Origin: Occultella aeris
GTDB lineage: Bacteria; Actinomycetota; Actinomycetes; Actinomycetales; Beutenbergiaceae
DNA: 64,000 bases
Direction: 5' to 3'
Assembly: GCF_902703175.1 (NCBI RefSeq)
Contig: NZ_CACRYJ010000042.1
Location: 59,964 to 123,963, forward strand
Below are positions 29,762-38,317 of the stretch, in pieces. Numbering within the stretch: the first letter of the stretch is position 1; the number at the start of each line of letters is the position of its first letter. The position numbers and the translations under genes were made by a program. Below the pieces are notes generated by a model. It had not been told where the DNA came from. It saw only the letters and a program-made list of their open reading frames with translations, and did not search any database.

Positions 29762-30991
29762 ATGCGTCCCTCCACCACGGCTCAGCCGAACGAGAGGCCG
29801 CGTCGACGTGGCCTCGCTGCCGCCACCGCCGTCGGGCTCGGGATCGGTGCCCTGCTGCTGGGCGCGCTGCCCGCGCAGGCCGGTGGGGGAGCCGGGGGAT
29901 CCGGCGCCGGCTCCTGCTCGCTCGACCCGGTCGCGATCGAGCCGTCCGCACAGGTGCACGCTGCGCTGACGGACGCCTTCACCGGCTATGGCGACTCGGG
30001 CGAGGGTTGGACCGGCGGTGACTCCACCTACTCGGTGCCGCTGGGCGGCGGGCGGACCGCCTGGATCTTCTCGGACACGTTCCTCGGTCCCGTGAACCCC
30101 GATGGATCGCGCCCCGAGACCACGCCGTTCCTGAACAACTCCTTCGTGATCGACGAGCGCGGGAGCCTGAGCACGGCGACCGGCGGCACCCCCGAGGCGC
30201 CGGAGTCGCTGATCCCGCCGCCCGAGGAGGGCGGCGGCTGGTACTGGGTCGGTGACGGCGCGACCGACCGCGATGGCAACCTGCAGCTCGTCGCCCTCAA
30301 GTTCTGGTACGGCGGCGGTGGCGCCTTCGACTTCGGCTGGGAGTCCAACCACCTGGCGACGTTCGACTCCGAGACGTTCGAACGGCTCGACTTCGTCGAT
30401 CTGCCCTCGGCCGCCGGGGTGCAATGGGCCAGCTGGCTCCAGCGGGACGGGCGCTACACCTACATCTACGGCGTGGAGGACCTGGGCGCCTCCAAGTACA
30501 TGCACGTCGCCCGCGTGAGCGGCCGCGACCTCGACGGCGCGCCGTGGGAGTACTGGGACGGCACCGGTTGGTCCGGCGAGGAGACGGACACGGCCCGAAT
30601 CATGGACGGCGTCGCGAACGAGTACAGCGTCGCCCCGCTGCGGGACGGGTACCTGCTGATCACCCAGGACACGCACGAGATCTTCAGCCGGAACATCGAG
30701 GCGTACGTCTCCTGTTCGCCGACCGGCCCGTTCACGCCCCTGGGCACCGTCTACGAGATGCCCGAGGTGGGCGCTGCCGGCTCCTACGGGAATCCGAACA
30801 TCTTCGCCTACAACGCTCATGAGCACCCGGAGCTGCGTACTCGGGGCGATCGGATCCTCGTCACGTACAACGTGAACAGCTTCGACTCCGGTGACCTGTA
30901 CGAGGACGTCACGATCTACCGGCCACGGTTCGTCGAGATCGACCTGGGGCTTCGTCCGGACTGCGGGCGGGAACTCGGGCGCTGCGGCTGA
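29762..30991 (+). CDS. secreted DUF4185 domain protein
   Basis: 409 residues from ATG 29762 (AAGGAG at 29748-29753). A signal peptide spans about 1-38 (LLLGALPAQAGG). The rest is a DUF4185 domain with many aromatic residues and repeated strand patterns, resembling a five-bladed propeller like that of GH43/GH32 glycosidases (SDTFLGPVNPDG; GVQWASWLQRDGRYTYIYGV). Catalytic residues cannot be assigned. It probably acts on extracellular carbohydrate, consistent with the transporter island next door. Confidence 0.82.
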   Translation: MRPSTTAQPNERPRRRGLAAATAVGLGIGALLLGALPAQAGGGAGGSGAGSCSLDPVAIEPSAQVHAALTDAFTGYGDSGEGWTGGDSTYSVPLGGGRTAWIFSDTFLGPVNPDGSRPETTPFLNNSFVIDERGSLSTATGGTPEAPESLIPPPEEGGGWYWVGDGATDRDGNLQLVALKFWYGGGGAFDFGWESNHLATFDSETFERLDFVDLPSAAGVQWASWLQRDGRYTYIYGVEDLGASKYMHVARVSGRDLDGAPWEYWDGTGWSGEETDTARIMDGVANEYSVAPLRDGYLLITQDTHEIFSRNIEAYVSCSPTGPFTPLGTVYEMPEVGAAGSYGNPNIFAYNAHEHPELRTRGDRILVTYNVNSFDSGDLYEDVTIYRPRFVEIDLGLRPDCGRELGRCG

Positions 30992-31077
30992 CCGGGCGCA
31001 CCGCTGCGGTTCCGGCTGCCGAGCGGCCGACAGGTCACAGATTCATATCGGTGCGGACCATGTGCTGGTCCCACGAC

Positions 31078-31098
31078 GTCGTCTAGTGATTAGATGAC
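31078..31098 (+). promoter_or_regulatory. inverted-repeat operator at the GntR gene start
   Basis: GTCGTCTA (31078-31085) and TAGATGAC (31091-31098) form an inverted repeat with 7 of 8 matches around GTGAT. It sits directly before the regulator and overlaps the first possible ATG (31094), as expected for autoregulation. Confidence 0.6.
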
Positions 31099-31102
31099 TT
31101 GC

Positions 31103-31804
31103 ATGGCACAGCAGCCGGACGTCGCGAAGAGGGCGAACCTCTCCAATGATCTGGCGCGTGCGATCGTCCGGCTGGTCAACGACCGCGGGCTCCAACCCGG
31201 CGACCCGCTGGACTCCATGAAGGTGCTCGCGGCCCGCTTCGAGGTCGCCGTGCCCACGATGCGGGAGGCGATGCGGCGGCTCGAGGGGCTCGGAGTCCTG
31301 GAGTTCCGGCACGGTTCCGGCGTCTACGTCGGCGCCAACTCCGGCCGGCGGGTGCTCGCGAACCCACTCTCACCCCGGCCCGACTCCGATCAGCTCGTGG
31401 AGCTGCTCGAGGCACGTCGCCAGATCGAGCCGCAGTTGGCGATGCTGGCCGCCCAGGTGCGCGAGCCGGTCGCCATGACTTGGATGGAGGAGGCACTGGA
31501 GCGCTCGCGCCGACTCGTCGCCGAACGGGACGAGGCGCTCTGGCTCTCGAACCTCGACTTCCACCGCGCGGTCGCCGCGGCCGGGGGCAACGGCGTGCTC
31601 GCCGAGGTCCTCGACTCGATCGTGCTCGTCCATGGCGAGGAACAGAAGGAGATCCTGCGACTGCACGGCGACGCCGTCGACGACTACGCCGAGCACGCCC
31701 GGATCGGCGCCGCCGTCCGGGACGGCGATCCCGAACTCGCGCGCGAAGCGGCCTACACCCACCTCGACCACGTCGTCGAGGTGATCCGGGCCCGGATCGG
31801 CTGA
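31103..31804 (+). CDS. GntR family (FadR/FCD) transcriptional regulator
   Basis: 233 residues from ATG 31103; ATG 31094 is also in frame but falls inside the inverted repeat. An N-terminal winged helix (about 10-75, LAARFEVAVPTMREAMRRLE) is followed by an all-helical FCD ligand domain with likely metal ligands in LDFHRAV and the C-terminal AYTHLDHVV. FCD regulators commonly bind sugar acids or other carboxylates. It heads the ABC transporter and sugar-oxidation genes 79 bp downstream and is probably their regulator. Confidence 0.9.
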   Translation: MAQQPDVAKRANLSNDLARAIVRLVNDRGLQPGDPLDSMKVLAARFEVAVPTMREAMRRLEGLGVLEFRHGSGVYVGANSGRRVLANPLSPRPDSDQLVELLEARRQIEPQLAMLAAQVREPVAMTWMEEALERSRRLVAERDEALWLSNLDFHRAVAAAGGNGVLAEVLDSIVLVHGEEQKEILRLHGDAVDDYAEHARIGAAVRDGDPELAREAAYTHLDHVVEVIRARIG

Positions 31805-31883
31805 TCCGGGCCGCGAAGGTCCGCACCCCACGGACCCAGCCGAAGTACCCAGCAGCACCCCAACCCCACAAAGAGGTGTATCC

Positions 31884-33164
31884 ATGAGGAAGAAGACGAC
31901 CCTGGCGGCCGCCGTGCTCACTGCGGCCGCGCTGACCCTGGCCGCGTGTTCCGGAGGCGGCGACGGCACGGACGGCGGCGACGGTGGTGATGGTGGCGAC
32001 CCCACCGAGGCCGTCCTGAGCTTCTACACCGACAAGGCCGCATGGGAGCCGTCCTTCGACGACATGAACGCCGCGTCAGAGGGCGTCACCGCGACGCTGG
32101 AGTTCACCGGCTACTCCGACCCGACGGCCTACGACGCCTTCATCAAGCAGTCGTTCCGCACGGACGACAAGCCTGACCTGTTCACCTGGCACACGGGCGA
32201 CTCGCTGGCCCAGCTCGTCGATGAGGGCCTCATCGCGCCGACCACCGAGATCTGGGACGCCGCGATCGCGAACGGCGACGTCACCGAGGAGCTGGCGGAG
32301 AACTACACCTACGACGGCGAGCAGTACTGCGTGCCGCTGAACGTCGTCTACTGGGTCATGTACTACAACAAGGCCGTCTTCGAGGAGAACGGCGTCGAGG
32401 TCCCGACCACATGGGACGAGTTCATGGACGTCGGGCAGACCCTCGTGGACAACGGCGTGGTGCCGCTGCACCAGATGAACATCATCTTCGAGTTCGTCTG
32501 GTTCCAGGCGATCCTCGCGGGCCTGGACCCCGACGCCTACAACGGGCTCTCCGACGGCAGCGTCAGCTACACCGACCCGGTGGTCGTGGAGGCCATGAAC
32601 ATCTGGCACGACATGCAGACCGACGGATTCTTCATCGACCCGGGCGTGACCACGGACCCGCAGACGTTGCTCCAGACCGGCGAGGTCGCGATGGCCTACT
32701 TCGGGACGTTCTTCACCGGCCAGCTCACCGACCTCGGCATGGTCTCCGACACCGACTACGGGATCTTCACCCTGCCGAACGTCAGCGCCGACCTGGGCGA
32801 CACGTCGGTGGTCGTCGAGACCGGCCCGCTGTGCGTGGGTGCCGGCAGCGCGAACGAGGCGGCAGCCCTGGACTACAGCGCCTGGTGGATGGGCGTCGAC
32901 GCCCAGTCCGCATGGAGCGAGTCCCGTGGTGACGTCTCCTTCAACCCCGGCGCCACGGTGACCGACGCCGCCCTGGCGGCGATCACCGAGGAGGTCAACG
33001 GTGACGGCTTCCTCCAGCTGCGCCGCTACCTGGAGGCGACCCCCACCCCGATCTACACCGTGGCCTCCGAGCAGTTCGGGGCGTTCGTTACGAACAACGG
33101 TGACCCGATGGCGGTCCTGGAGGCGATCCAGGCCGAGGCGGACGCGTACTGGGCCGAGAACTGA
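31884..33164 (+). CDS. ABC transporter sugar-binding lipoprotein (CUT1)
   Basis: 426 residues with a lipoprotein signal (LTLAACSGG, lipidation at C22) and a Gly/Asp-rich linker (23-40). The remainder is a type 1 extracellular solute-binding domain (PLNVVYWVMYYNKAVFEENG is typical of CUT1 proteins). GAGGTG precedes the ATG. It captures an oligosaccharide or sugar acid for the two permeases downstream. The substrate is not predictable from sequence; neighbours point to an acidic or acetylated glycan. Confidence 0.92.
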   Translation: MRKKTTLAAAVLTAAALTLAACSGGGDGTDGGDGGDGGDPTEAVLSFYTDKAAWEPSFDDMNAASEGVTATLEFTGYSDPTAYDAFIKQSFRTDDKPDLFTWHTGDSLAQLVDEGLIAPTTEIWDAAIANGDVTEELAENYTYDGEQYCVPLNVVYWVMYYNKAVFEENGVEVPTTWDEFMDVGQTLVDNGVVPLHQMNIIFEFVWFQAILAGLDPDAYNGLSDGSVSYTDPVVVEAMNIWHDMQTDGFFIDPGVTTDPQTLLQTGEVAMAYFGTFFTGQLTDLGMVSDTDYGIFTLPNVSADLGDTSVVVETGPLCVGAGSANEAAALDYSAWWMGVDAQSAWSESRGDVSFNPGATVTDAALAAITEEVNGDGFLQLRRYLEATPTPIYTVASEQFGAFVTNNGDPMAVLEAIQAEADAYWAEN

Positions 33165-33246
33165 CCTGTCGGTGGGGCCCGCCGCCCCAGCCCGGCCGCG
33201 GACCCCACCGACGATCCGGCCCGCCTGAAAGAGGAGGTGCGTGCGC

Positions 33247-34164
33247 ATGTCCCTGCCCACCGCGCGGCAAGCGGAACTCGCCCCGCAGCGCAAACCGAAG
33301 AACCAGTTCTGGCTCTCCAGCATCGGCTTCGTGGCACCCGGCGTGCTGCTCGTCGCCGTTGTGCTCTACCTGCCGTTCCTGTGGACCACCTACATCAGCT
33401 TCACCGAGTACAACGGCCTCGGTGACCCGGAGTTCATCGGCATCGAGAACTTCCGGGACATGTTCGCCGACCCGGCGTTCCTCAACTCGGTCCTCAACAC
33501 CCTCTACTGGGTGCTCGGCACGATCGCACTGCCGGTCGGACTCGGGCTGCTGATCGCCGTGCTCAGCCACGGGCTGCCGAACGCGACGCTGTTCCGGCTG
33601 CCGTTCCTGATCCCGTACGCCCTCTCCGGGGTGGCCGTCGGCGTCATCTGGTCCTTCGTGCTGCAGACCAACGGGGCGCTGAGCCAGGCGCTGGTGTTCC
33701 TGCACCTGCCCGGTTCGGAACTGCGCTGGCTGCTCGACGCACCCCTGAACACGTTCGTGATGATCGGGGCCTCCACCTGGCAGGGCGCCGGCGTGAATGC
33801 GCTGCTGTTCGGCATCGGCCTGCAGTCCATCCCGAAGGAGCCTCTCGAGGCGGCCCGGGTCGACGGCGCCAGCGGCTTCACGCTGTTCCGCACGATGACC
33901 TGGCCGATGCTCGCCCCGCTCACCACCGTGGTGGTCGGCCTGTCCATCGTGGGCAGCCTGAAGACGTTCGACATCATCTGGGGCATGACCAAGGGCGGCC
34001 CCGGCCGCGTCTCGGAGACGCTGGCCCTGACCATGTACAAGGAGACGTTCATCAACAACGCCTACGGTCTGGGCGCGGCGGTGGCGCTGTTCCTGACCGT
34101 GGTCACGGTGCTCGCCTCCATCCTCTACCTGCGCCGGCAGCTCGCCGACTCCAGGTCGATCTGA
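33247..34164 (+). CDS. ABC sugar permease, MalF type
   Basis: 305 residues with six predicted transmembrane helices and the cytoplasmic EAA loop EAARVDGASGFTLFRTMTWP near residue 201, which contacts the ATPase. ATG 33247 is preferred: AGGAGGTG ends at 33239, too near the in-frame GTG at 33241. It forms the transporter with the binding protein and the next permease. No ATPase gene is present in the cluster, so a shared MsiK-like ATPase elsewhere in the genome is expected. Confidence 0.92.
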   Translation: MSLPTARQAELAPQRKPKNQFWLSSIGFVAPGVLLVAVVLYLPFLWTTYISFTEYNGLGDPEFIGIENFRDMFADPAFLNSVLNTLYWVLGTIALPVGLGLLIAVLSHGLPNATLFRLPFLIPYALSGVAVGVIWSFVLQTNGALSQALVFLHLPGSELRWLLDAPLNTFVMIGASTWQGAGVNALLFGIGLQSIPKEPLEAARVDGASGFTLFRTMTWPMLAPLTTVVVGLSIVGSLKTFDIIWGMTKGGPGRVSETLALTMYKETFINNAYGLGAAVALFLTVVTVLASILYLRRQLADSRSI

Positions 34165-34174
34165 GGAGGCCGCG

Positions 34175-34984
34175 ATGCTCGCACGCAAGATCGTCCTCGC
34201 GGTCCTCGGCCTCCTCTGGCTGGTGCCGGTCTACCTGCTCCTCGCGAACGCCTCGAAGCTGCCCGCGGAGTTCGGCACGTACGGGCTGTGGGAACCGGGC
34301 AACCTCGGCGCCCTCTTCACGAACATGGCCGACGCCTGGGATCGCGGCCGATTGTCCCAGGGCATCGTCTCGACGGCCGTCTACGCCATCGTGTCCCCGA
34401 TCATCGCCGTGATCATCGGCGCCGCCGCCGGGTTCGCCATCGTGGCACTGCGGCTGCGGAACGGCTTCTTCTGGTTCGTGGTCATCTTCGCCAGCACGAT
34501 CTTCCCGCTGCAGATGATCCTGATGCCGCTCTTCGTCGGGTACGCCCAGACCGGTCTGTTCAACACCAGGGTCGGCATGATCCTCGTGTACACCGTGATC
34601 GCCACCCCGTTCTCGGCGTTCGTGATGCGCAACTTCTTCACCGGCATCGCGCACCAGGTGTTCGAGGCCGCGGTCATGGACGGTGCGTCCACCTGGCGGA
34701 TCTTCTGGCGGATCTACCTGCCGATGTCCACCAGTGCCCTGATTGCGATCTTCATCCTGCAGGCCACCTTCATCTGGAACGACCTGCTGCTGGGCCTGAC
34801 CCTGACCCAGTCCTCGGAGATCCGCCCGGTGATCACGGCCTTGTCCGCGTTGCAGAGCACCTACGGGGGATCGGCGATGTCCACGGTGCTCGCCGGCGGG
34901 CTGCTCGTCTCGCTGCCAACCGTGATCCTGTTCCTGGCCACGCAGCGCGCCTTCACCCGGGGCCTGTCCCTCGGCCAGTTCTGA
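34175..34984 (+). CDS. ABC sugar permease, MalG type
   Basis: 269 residues with six predicted helices and EAA loop EAAVMDGASTWRIFWRIYLP. GAGGAGG lies just upstream of ATG 34175. Ends in the family-typical ATQRAFTRGLSLGQF. Partner of the preceding permease; 10-bp spacing between the two genes. Confidence 0.92.
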   Translation: MLARKIVLAVLGLLWLVPVYLLLANASKLPAEFGTYGLWEPGNLGALFTNMADAWDRGRLSQGIVSTAVYAIVSPIIAVIIGAAAGFAIVALRLRNGFFWFVVIFASTIFPLQMILMPLFVGYAQTGLFNTRVGMILVYTVIATPFSAFVMRNFFTGIAHQVFEAAVMDGASTWRIFWRIYLPMSTSALIAIFILQATFIWNDLLLGLTLTQSSEIRPVITALSALQSTYGGSAMSTVLAGGLLVSLPTVILFLATQRAFTRGLSLGQF

Positions 34985-35002
34985 GAAAGGCGGAACCCTG
35001 AG

Positions 35003-35824
35003 ATGACAACACCGATCGAGGCCGCCGACGGCGGAGGGTCACCCTCCGTGGTCGCGGTCACCGGGGGAGCAGCGGGGATCGGGGGCGCCGTCGTAGCGCG
35101 CCTGGCCGGTGACGGCGCGCGGGTGTACGCGCTCGACACCGACGCCGACGCCCTCGCGCGACTGGAGCAGCCGCACGGCTCGGGGGAGATCGTCGGGGTC
35201 CGCGTGGACGTCACCGACGAGGACGCCATGACAGCCGCGTTCGAGGCCATCGCGGCCGACGGCGGCGTGGGCGGCCTCGTCTGCGCGGCCGGCATCCAGA
35301 CCTACGGCACGGTGGACGCCACCGCGATGGCGACCTACGACCGGGTGATGGCCGTGAACGTGCGGGGCGCGTTCCTGGCCGCGCACCTGGCCGTGCCGCA
35401 GATCCGCTCCCGCGGCGGCGGGGGTATCGTGCTGATCTCCTCGGTCCAGGCATACGTCGCCCAGCACGGCGTCGCGGCCTACGCGGCCACCAAGGGGGCG
35501 CTGTTGTCCCTGACCCGCGCCATGGCCGTCGACCATGCACGCGAGGGGATCCGGGTCAACGCCGTGTGTCCGGGATCGGTGGACACCCCGATGCTGCGCT
35601 GGGCCGCGGGCCTGCACGCGGACGGCCCGGAACAGGTGGACGCGATCGTCGCCGAGTGGGGCCGCTCGCACCCCCTCGGACGGGTCGCCCGTGCCGGGGA
35701 GGTCGCGGACGTGGTGGCCTACCTGCTCAGTGACCGGTCATCGTTCGTGACCGGTGCCGATATCAAGGTCGACGGCGGCCTCACCGCGGGCAACGCCGTC
35801 GCCCTGCCGGAGGAGGACCAGTGA
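35003..35824 (+). CDS. short-chain dehydrogenase/reductase
   Basis: 273 residues of the classical SDR family. Cofactor motif TGGAAGIG (20-27), NNAG equivalent CAAGIQTYG, catalytic Ser in LISSVQAY and Y160-x3-K164 (YAATK) are all present. By context it oxidises a sugar or aldonate with NAD(P), ahead of the dehydratase that overlaps it by GTGA. Sugar dehydrogenase is the best guess; the exact substrate is unknown. Confidence 0.88.
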   Translation: MTTPIEAADGGGSPSVVAVTGGAAGIGGAVVARLAGDGARVYALDTDADALARLEQPHGSGEIVGVRVDVTDEDAMTAAFEAIAADGGVGGLVCAAGIQTYGTVDATAMATYDRVMAVNVRGAFLAAHLAVPQIRSRGGGGIVLISSVQAYVAQHGVAAYAATKGALLSLTRAMAVDHAREGIRVNAVCPGSVDTPMLRWAAGLHADGPEQVDAIVAEWGRSHPLGRVARAGEVADVVAYLLSDRSSFVTGADIKVDGGLTAGNAVALPEEDQ

Positions 35825-37095
35825 GCGACCTCAGGATCGTCGACATCCGGGCGACCACCGTGACGGTGCCGCTGGAGGCGCCGTTGCGACACTCGAACGG
35901 CGCCCACTGGGGCCGGTTCGTGCGCACCATCGTGGAGATCGAGGCGAGCAACGGACTGATCGGCCTCGGCGAGATGGGCGGCGGCGGGCAGAGTTCGGAG
36001 GCCGCCATCGACGCCCTCAAGCCCTACCTGGTGGGCCACGACCCCGCGAACGTCGAGGCGCTCAGGTTCATGATCGCGAACCCGACGGCGAGCCTGTACA
36101 ACAATCGCACCCAGCTCCTCGCGGCCGTCGAGTTCGCGTGCCTGGACCTCCTCGGCCAGCACGTCGGCCTGCCGGTGCACGACCTGCTCGGCGGGAAGGT
36201 CCGCGACGAGGTCGAGTTCGCGTCCTACCTGTTCTACCGGTATCCGGGGCGCGACGGGAGCGGCGAGGTCCGCACGATCGACCAGCTCGTCGACGAGGCG
36301 AAGGCACTCAAGGCCAAGCACGGGTTCCGGGTGCACAAGCTCAAGGCCGGGGTGTTCGACACCGACTTCGAGCTGGCCGGCTACCGGGCGCTCGCCGAGG
36401 CACTCCCGGCGGACCGGTTCCGGTACGACCCGAACGGTGCGCTCAGCGTGGAGGAGTCGATCCGGTTCGCGAAGGCGATCGAGGACCTGCCCAACGACTA
36501 CCTCGAGGACCCCGTCTACTCCCTCACCGGGATGCGCCGGGTCCGGGAGAACACCCACGTCCCGCTCGCCACGAACACGGTGGTCGTGAACTTCGAGCAG
36601 CTCGCGGCGAACATCCTCAACCCCGCCGTGGATGTGATCCTGCTGGACACCACGTTCTGGGGTGGGATCCGGCCGTGCATCCGGGCCGCCGGGATCTGCG
36701 AGGCGTTCTCCCTCGGGGTCGCCGTGCACTCCTCCGGGGAACTGGGCATCCAGCTCGCGACCATGCTGCACCTGGGTGCGGTCGTACCGAACCTGGTGTT
36801 CGCCGCCGACGCGCACTACCACCACCTCACCGATGACATCGTCACCGGCGGGTTGCGACCCTACGTCGACGGGAAGATGGCCGTGCCCACGGCGCCCGGT
36901 CTCGGCGTCACCCTCGACCGGGACAAGGTCGCCGAGTACGCCGAGCTCTACCGCGAGCTGGGCGGGTACACCTACGACCGTGACCCGGGCCGCCCGGACT
37001 GGTACCCGCTGCTGCCGAACACCTCCTTCGCCGACCACACCGTCGAAGGCATCCCGGAGGCCCTCGCCGCGGAGTACGCCCGATGGCCCGCCTGA
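35821..37095 (+). CDS. enolase superfamily dehydratase, glucarate dehydratase-like
   Basis: 424 residues from GTG 35821. The barrel holds K173-L-K175 (KxK), metal ligands D203 (RYDPNGA), E229 (LEDP) and N252 (ATNTVVVN), and the D276...H303 pair ([17 protein letters not shown]). The Asn ligand, the His-Asp pair and the later AADAHYHHL resemble glucarate dehydratase. It should dehydrate an aldarate or aldonate to a 2-keto-3-deoxy acid; residues facing the substrate differ enough that the acid cannot be named. Coupled to the SDR gene upstream. Confidence 0.88.
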   Translation: MSDLRIVDIRATTVTVPLEAPLRHSNGAHWGRFVRTIVEIEASNGLIGLGEMGGGGQSSEAAIDALKPYLVGHDPANVEALRFMIANPTASLYNNRTQLLAAVEFACLDLLGQHVGLPVHDLLGGKVRDEVEFASYLFYRYPGRDGSGEVRTIDQLVDEAKALKAKHGFRVHKLKAGVFDTDFELAGYRALAEALPADRFRYDPNGALSVEESIRFAKAIEDLPNDYLEDPVYSLTGMRRVRENTHVPLATNTVVVNFEQLAANILNPAVDVILLDTTFWGGIRPCIRAAGICEAFSLGVAVHSSGELGIQLATMLHLGAVVPNLVFAADAHYHHLTDDIVTGGLRPYVDGKMAVPTAPGLGVTLDRDKVAEYAELYRELGGYTYDRDPGRPDWYPLLPNTSFADHTVEGIPEALAAEYARWPA

Positions 37096-37181
37096 TCATC
37101 GACGCCGAACGCGACATCGTTGGCTCCGCCGGAGGCTGCGGGGCCAACAACCTCGCGTTCGCCGGCGACGGGACGCTCTGA
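37083..37181 (+). pseudogene. 32-codon frame, possible remnant of a lactonase-like gene
   Basis: ATG 37083 lies inside the dehydratase gene and the frame ends at TGA 37179-37181, sharing its last base with the esterase ATG. The peptide includes GGCGANNLAFAGDGTL, which resembles the region near the end of SMP-30/gluconolactonase proteins. It may be a decayed C-terminal fragment, or simply a frame that couples translation of the dehydratase to the esterase. Too short to be sure. Confidence 0.35.
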
Positions 37182-38317
37182 TGGTGCAGGTCGACCTGCC
37201 GATCGAGCAGTTGCGGACCTATCGGAACCCGCGGCCGGCGCCGCCTGGCCTGGGCGAGTACTGGGACCGGACCCTGGCGCAGTCCCGTGCCGCAGCCGGG
37301 CCGGTGCGAGCCGACCGCGTCGACGTCGGCCTGCGCACGGTCACCTGCTACGACGTCACGTTTCCCGGGTTCGCCGGCGAGGACGTCCGGGCCTGGTGGC
37401 TGGTGCCGGTACTGCCCGACGGCGTCGGTGACGCGCTGCCCGACGGCGTCGCTGGCGCACTGCCCGAAGGCGTCGCTGGCGCGGGCATGGACGGCGTCGC
37501 TGACGCGGATACAAACGGCCGAGGCGGCACCGGCAGCCTTCCGGTCGTGGTCGAGTTCCTCGGGTACGGCGGCGGCCGGGGTCTGCCCCATGAGCGCCTG
37601 ACCTGGGCCAGCCACGGGTTCGCCCAGCTCGTCGTGGACAGCCGCGGCCAGGGCAGCATCTGGAACACCGGCGATACCCCGGACCCGCACGGCTCCGCCG
37701 GGGGCGGCGTCGGCCTGCTCACCAAGGGCGTCGACCACCCCGACCACCTCTACTACCGCCGCCTCCTCACCGATGCCGTGCTCGCCGTCGACGCCGCCGC
37801 CCGCCTGCCCGGCGCGGACCCGAGCCGGATCGCCACGCTCGGGCACAGCCAGGGCGGCGCGCTCGCGCTGGCCGCGGCTGCGCTGAACCCGGCCGTGGCC
37901 GCCGTCGGTGCCCGGGCGCCGTTCCTGTGCGGGATCGCCCGCGCCCTGGAGGTCACCGATGCCGAGCCCTACGGGGACCTGGCGCGCTACCTGTCCGTGC
38001 ATCGCACCCGCGCCGAGGAGGTCCTCGCGTTGCTCGATCATGTCGACCTCTCCTTCCTCGCCCCTCGGCTGCGCTGCCCCACCTGGATCTCCGTGGGGCT
38101 CGCGGACCCGATCTGCCCGCCGTCGGGCATCTTCGGCGCGATCAACGCCATCGAGGCGGTCGCCCCCGAGATCCGCACCTGGCCCTACGGCGGCCACGAG
38201 GCGGGCGGCGCGCACGACGACGCGCACCTGGCCGCCTGGCTCGCCGAACACCTCGGGCCGGCCGCGGCCGACCAGCACCTGCCACCCGACCAGCACCCGA
38301 ACCAAGGACAGCCGTGA
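37181..38317 (+). CDS. acetyl xylan esterase-like (CE7) alpha/beta hydrolase
   Basis: 378 residues. The catalytic triad is Ser223 in GHSQGG, Asp309 in GLADPICPPS and His339 in YGGHEAGG; RGQGSIWNTGDTPDP is a CE7 signature. CE7 enzymes remove acetyl groups from oligosaccharides and are often cytoplasmic, as here (no signal peptide). Residues 78-109 are an insertion built from four 24-bp repeats. It overlaps the glycosidase gene downstream by GTGA. Deacetylation of the imported sugar is the likely job. Confidence 0.88.
   Translation: MVQVDLPIEQLRTYRNPRPAPPGLGEYWDRTLAQSRAAAGPVRADRVDVGLRTVTCYDVTFPGFAGEDVRAWWLVPVLPDGVGDALPDGVAGALPEGVAGAGMDGVADADTNGRGGTGSLPVVVEFLGYGGGRGLPHERLTWASHGFAQLVVDSRGQGSIWNTGDTPDPHGSAGGGVGLLTKGVDHPDHLYYRRLLTDAVLAVDAAARLPGADPSRIATLGHSQGGALALAAAALNPAVAAVGARAPFLCGIARALEVTDAEPYGDLARYLSVHRTRAEEVLALLDHVDLSFLAPRLRCPTWISVGLADPICPPSGIFGAINAIEAVAPEIRTWPYGGHEAGGAHDDAHLAAWLAEHLGPAAADQHLPPDQHPNQGQP
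37412..37507 (+). repeat. four tandem 24-bp units inside the esterase gene
   Basis: Units begin at 37412, 37436, 37460 and 37484 and encode LPDGVGDA, LPDGVAGA, LPEGVAGA and GMDGVADA. The repeat lies in a loop between conserved strands of the esterase and keeps the reading frame. The later copies have diverged. Confidence 0.9.
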
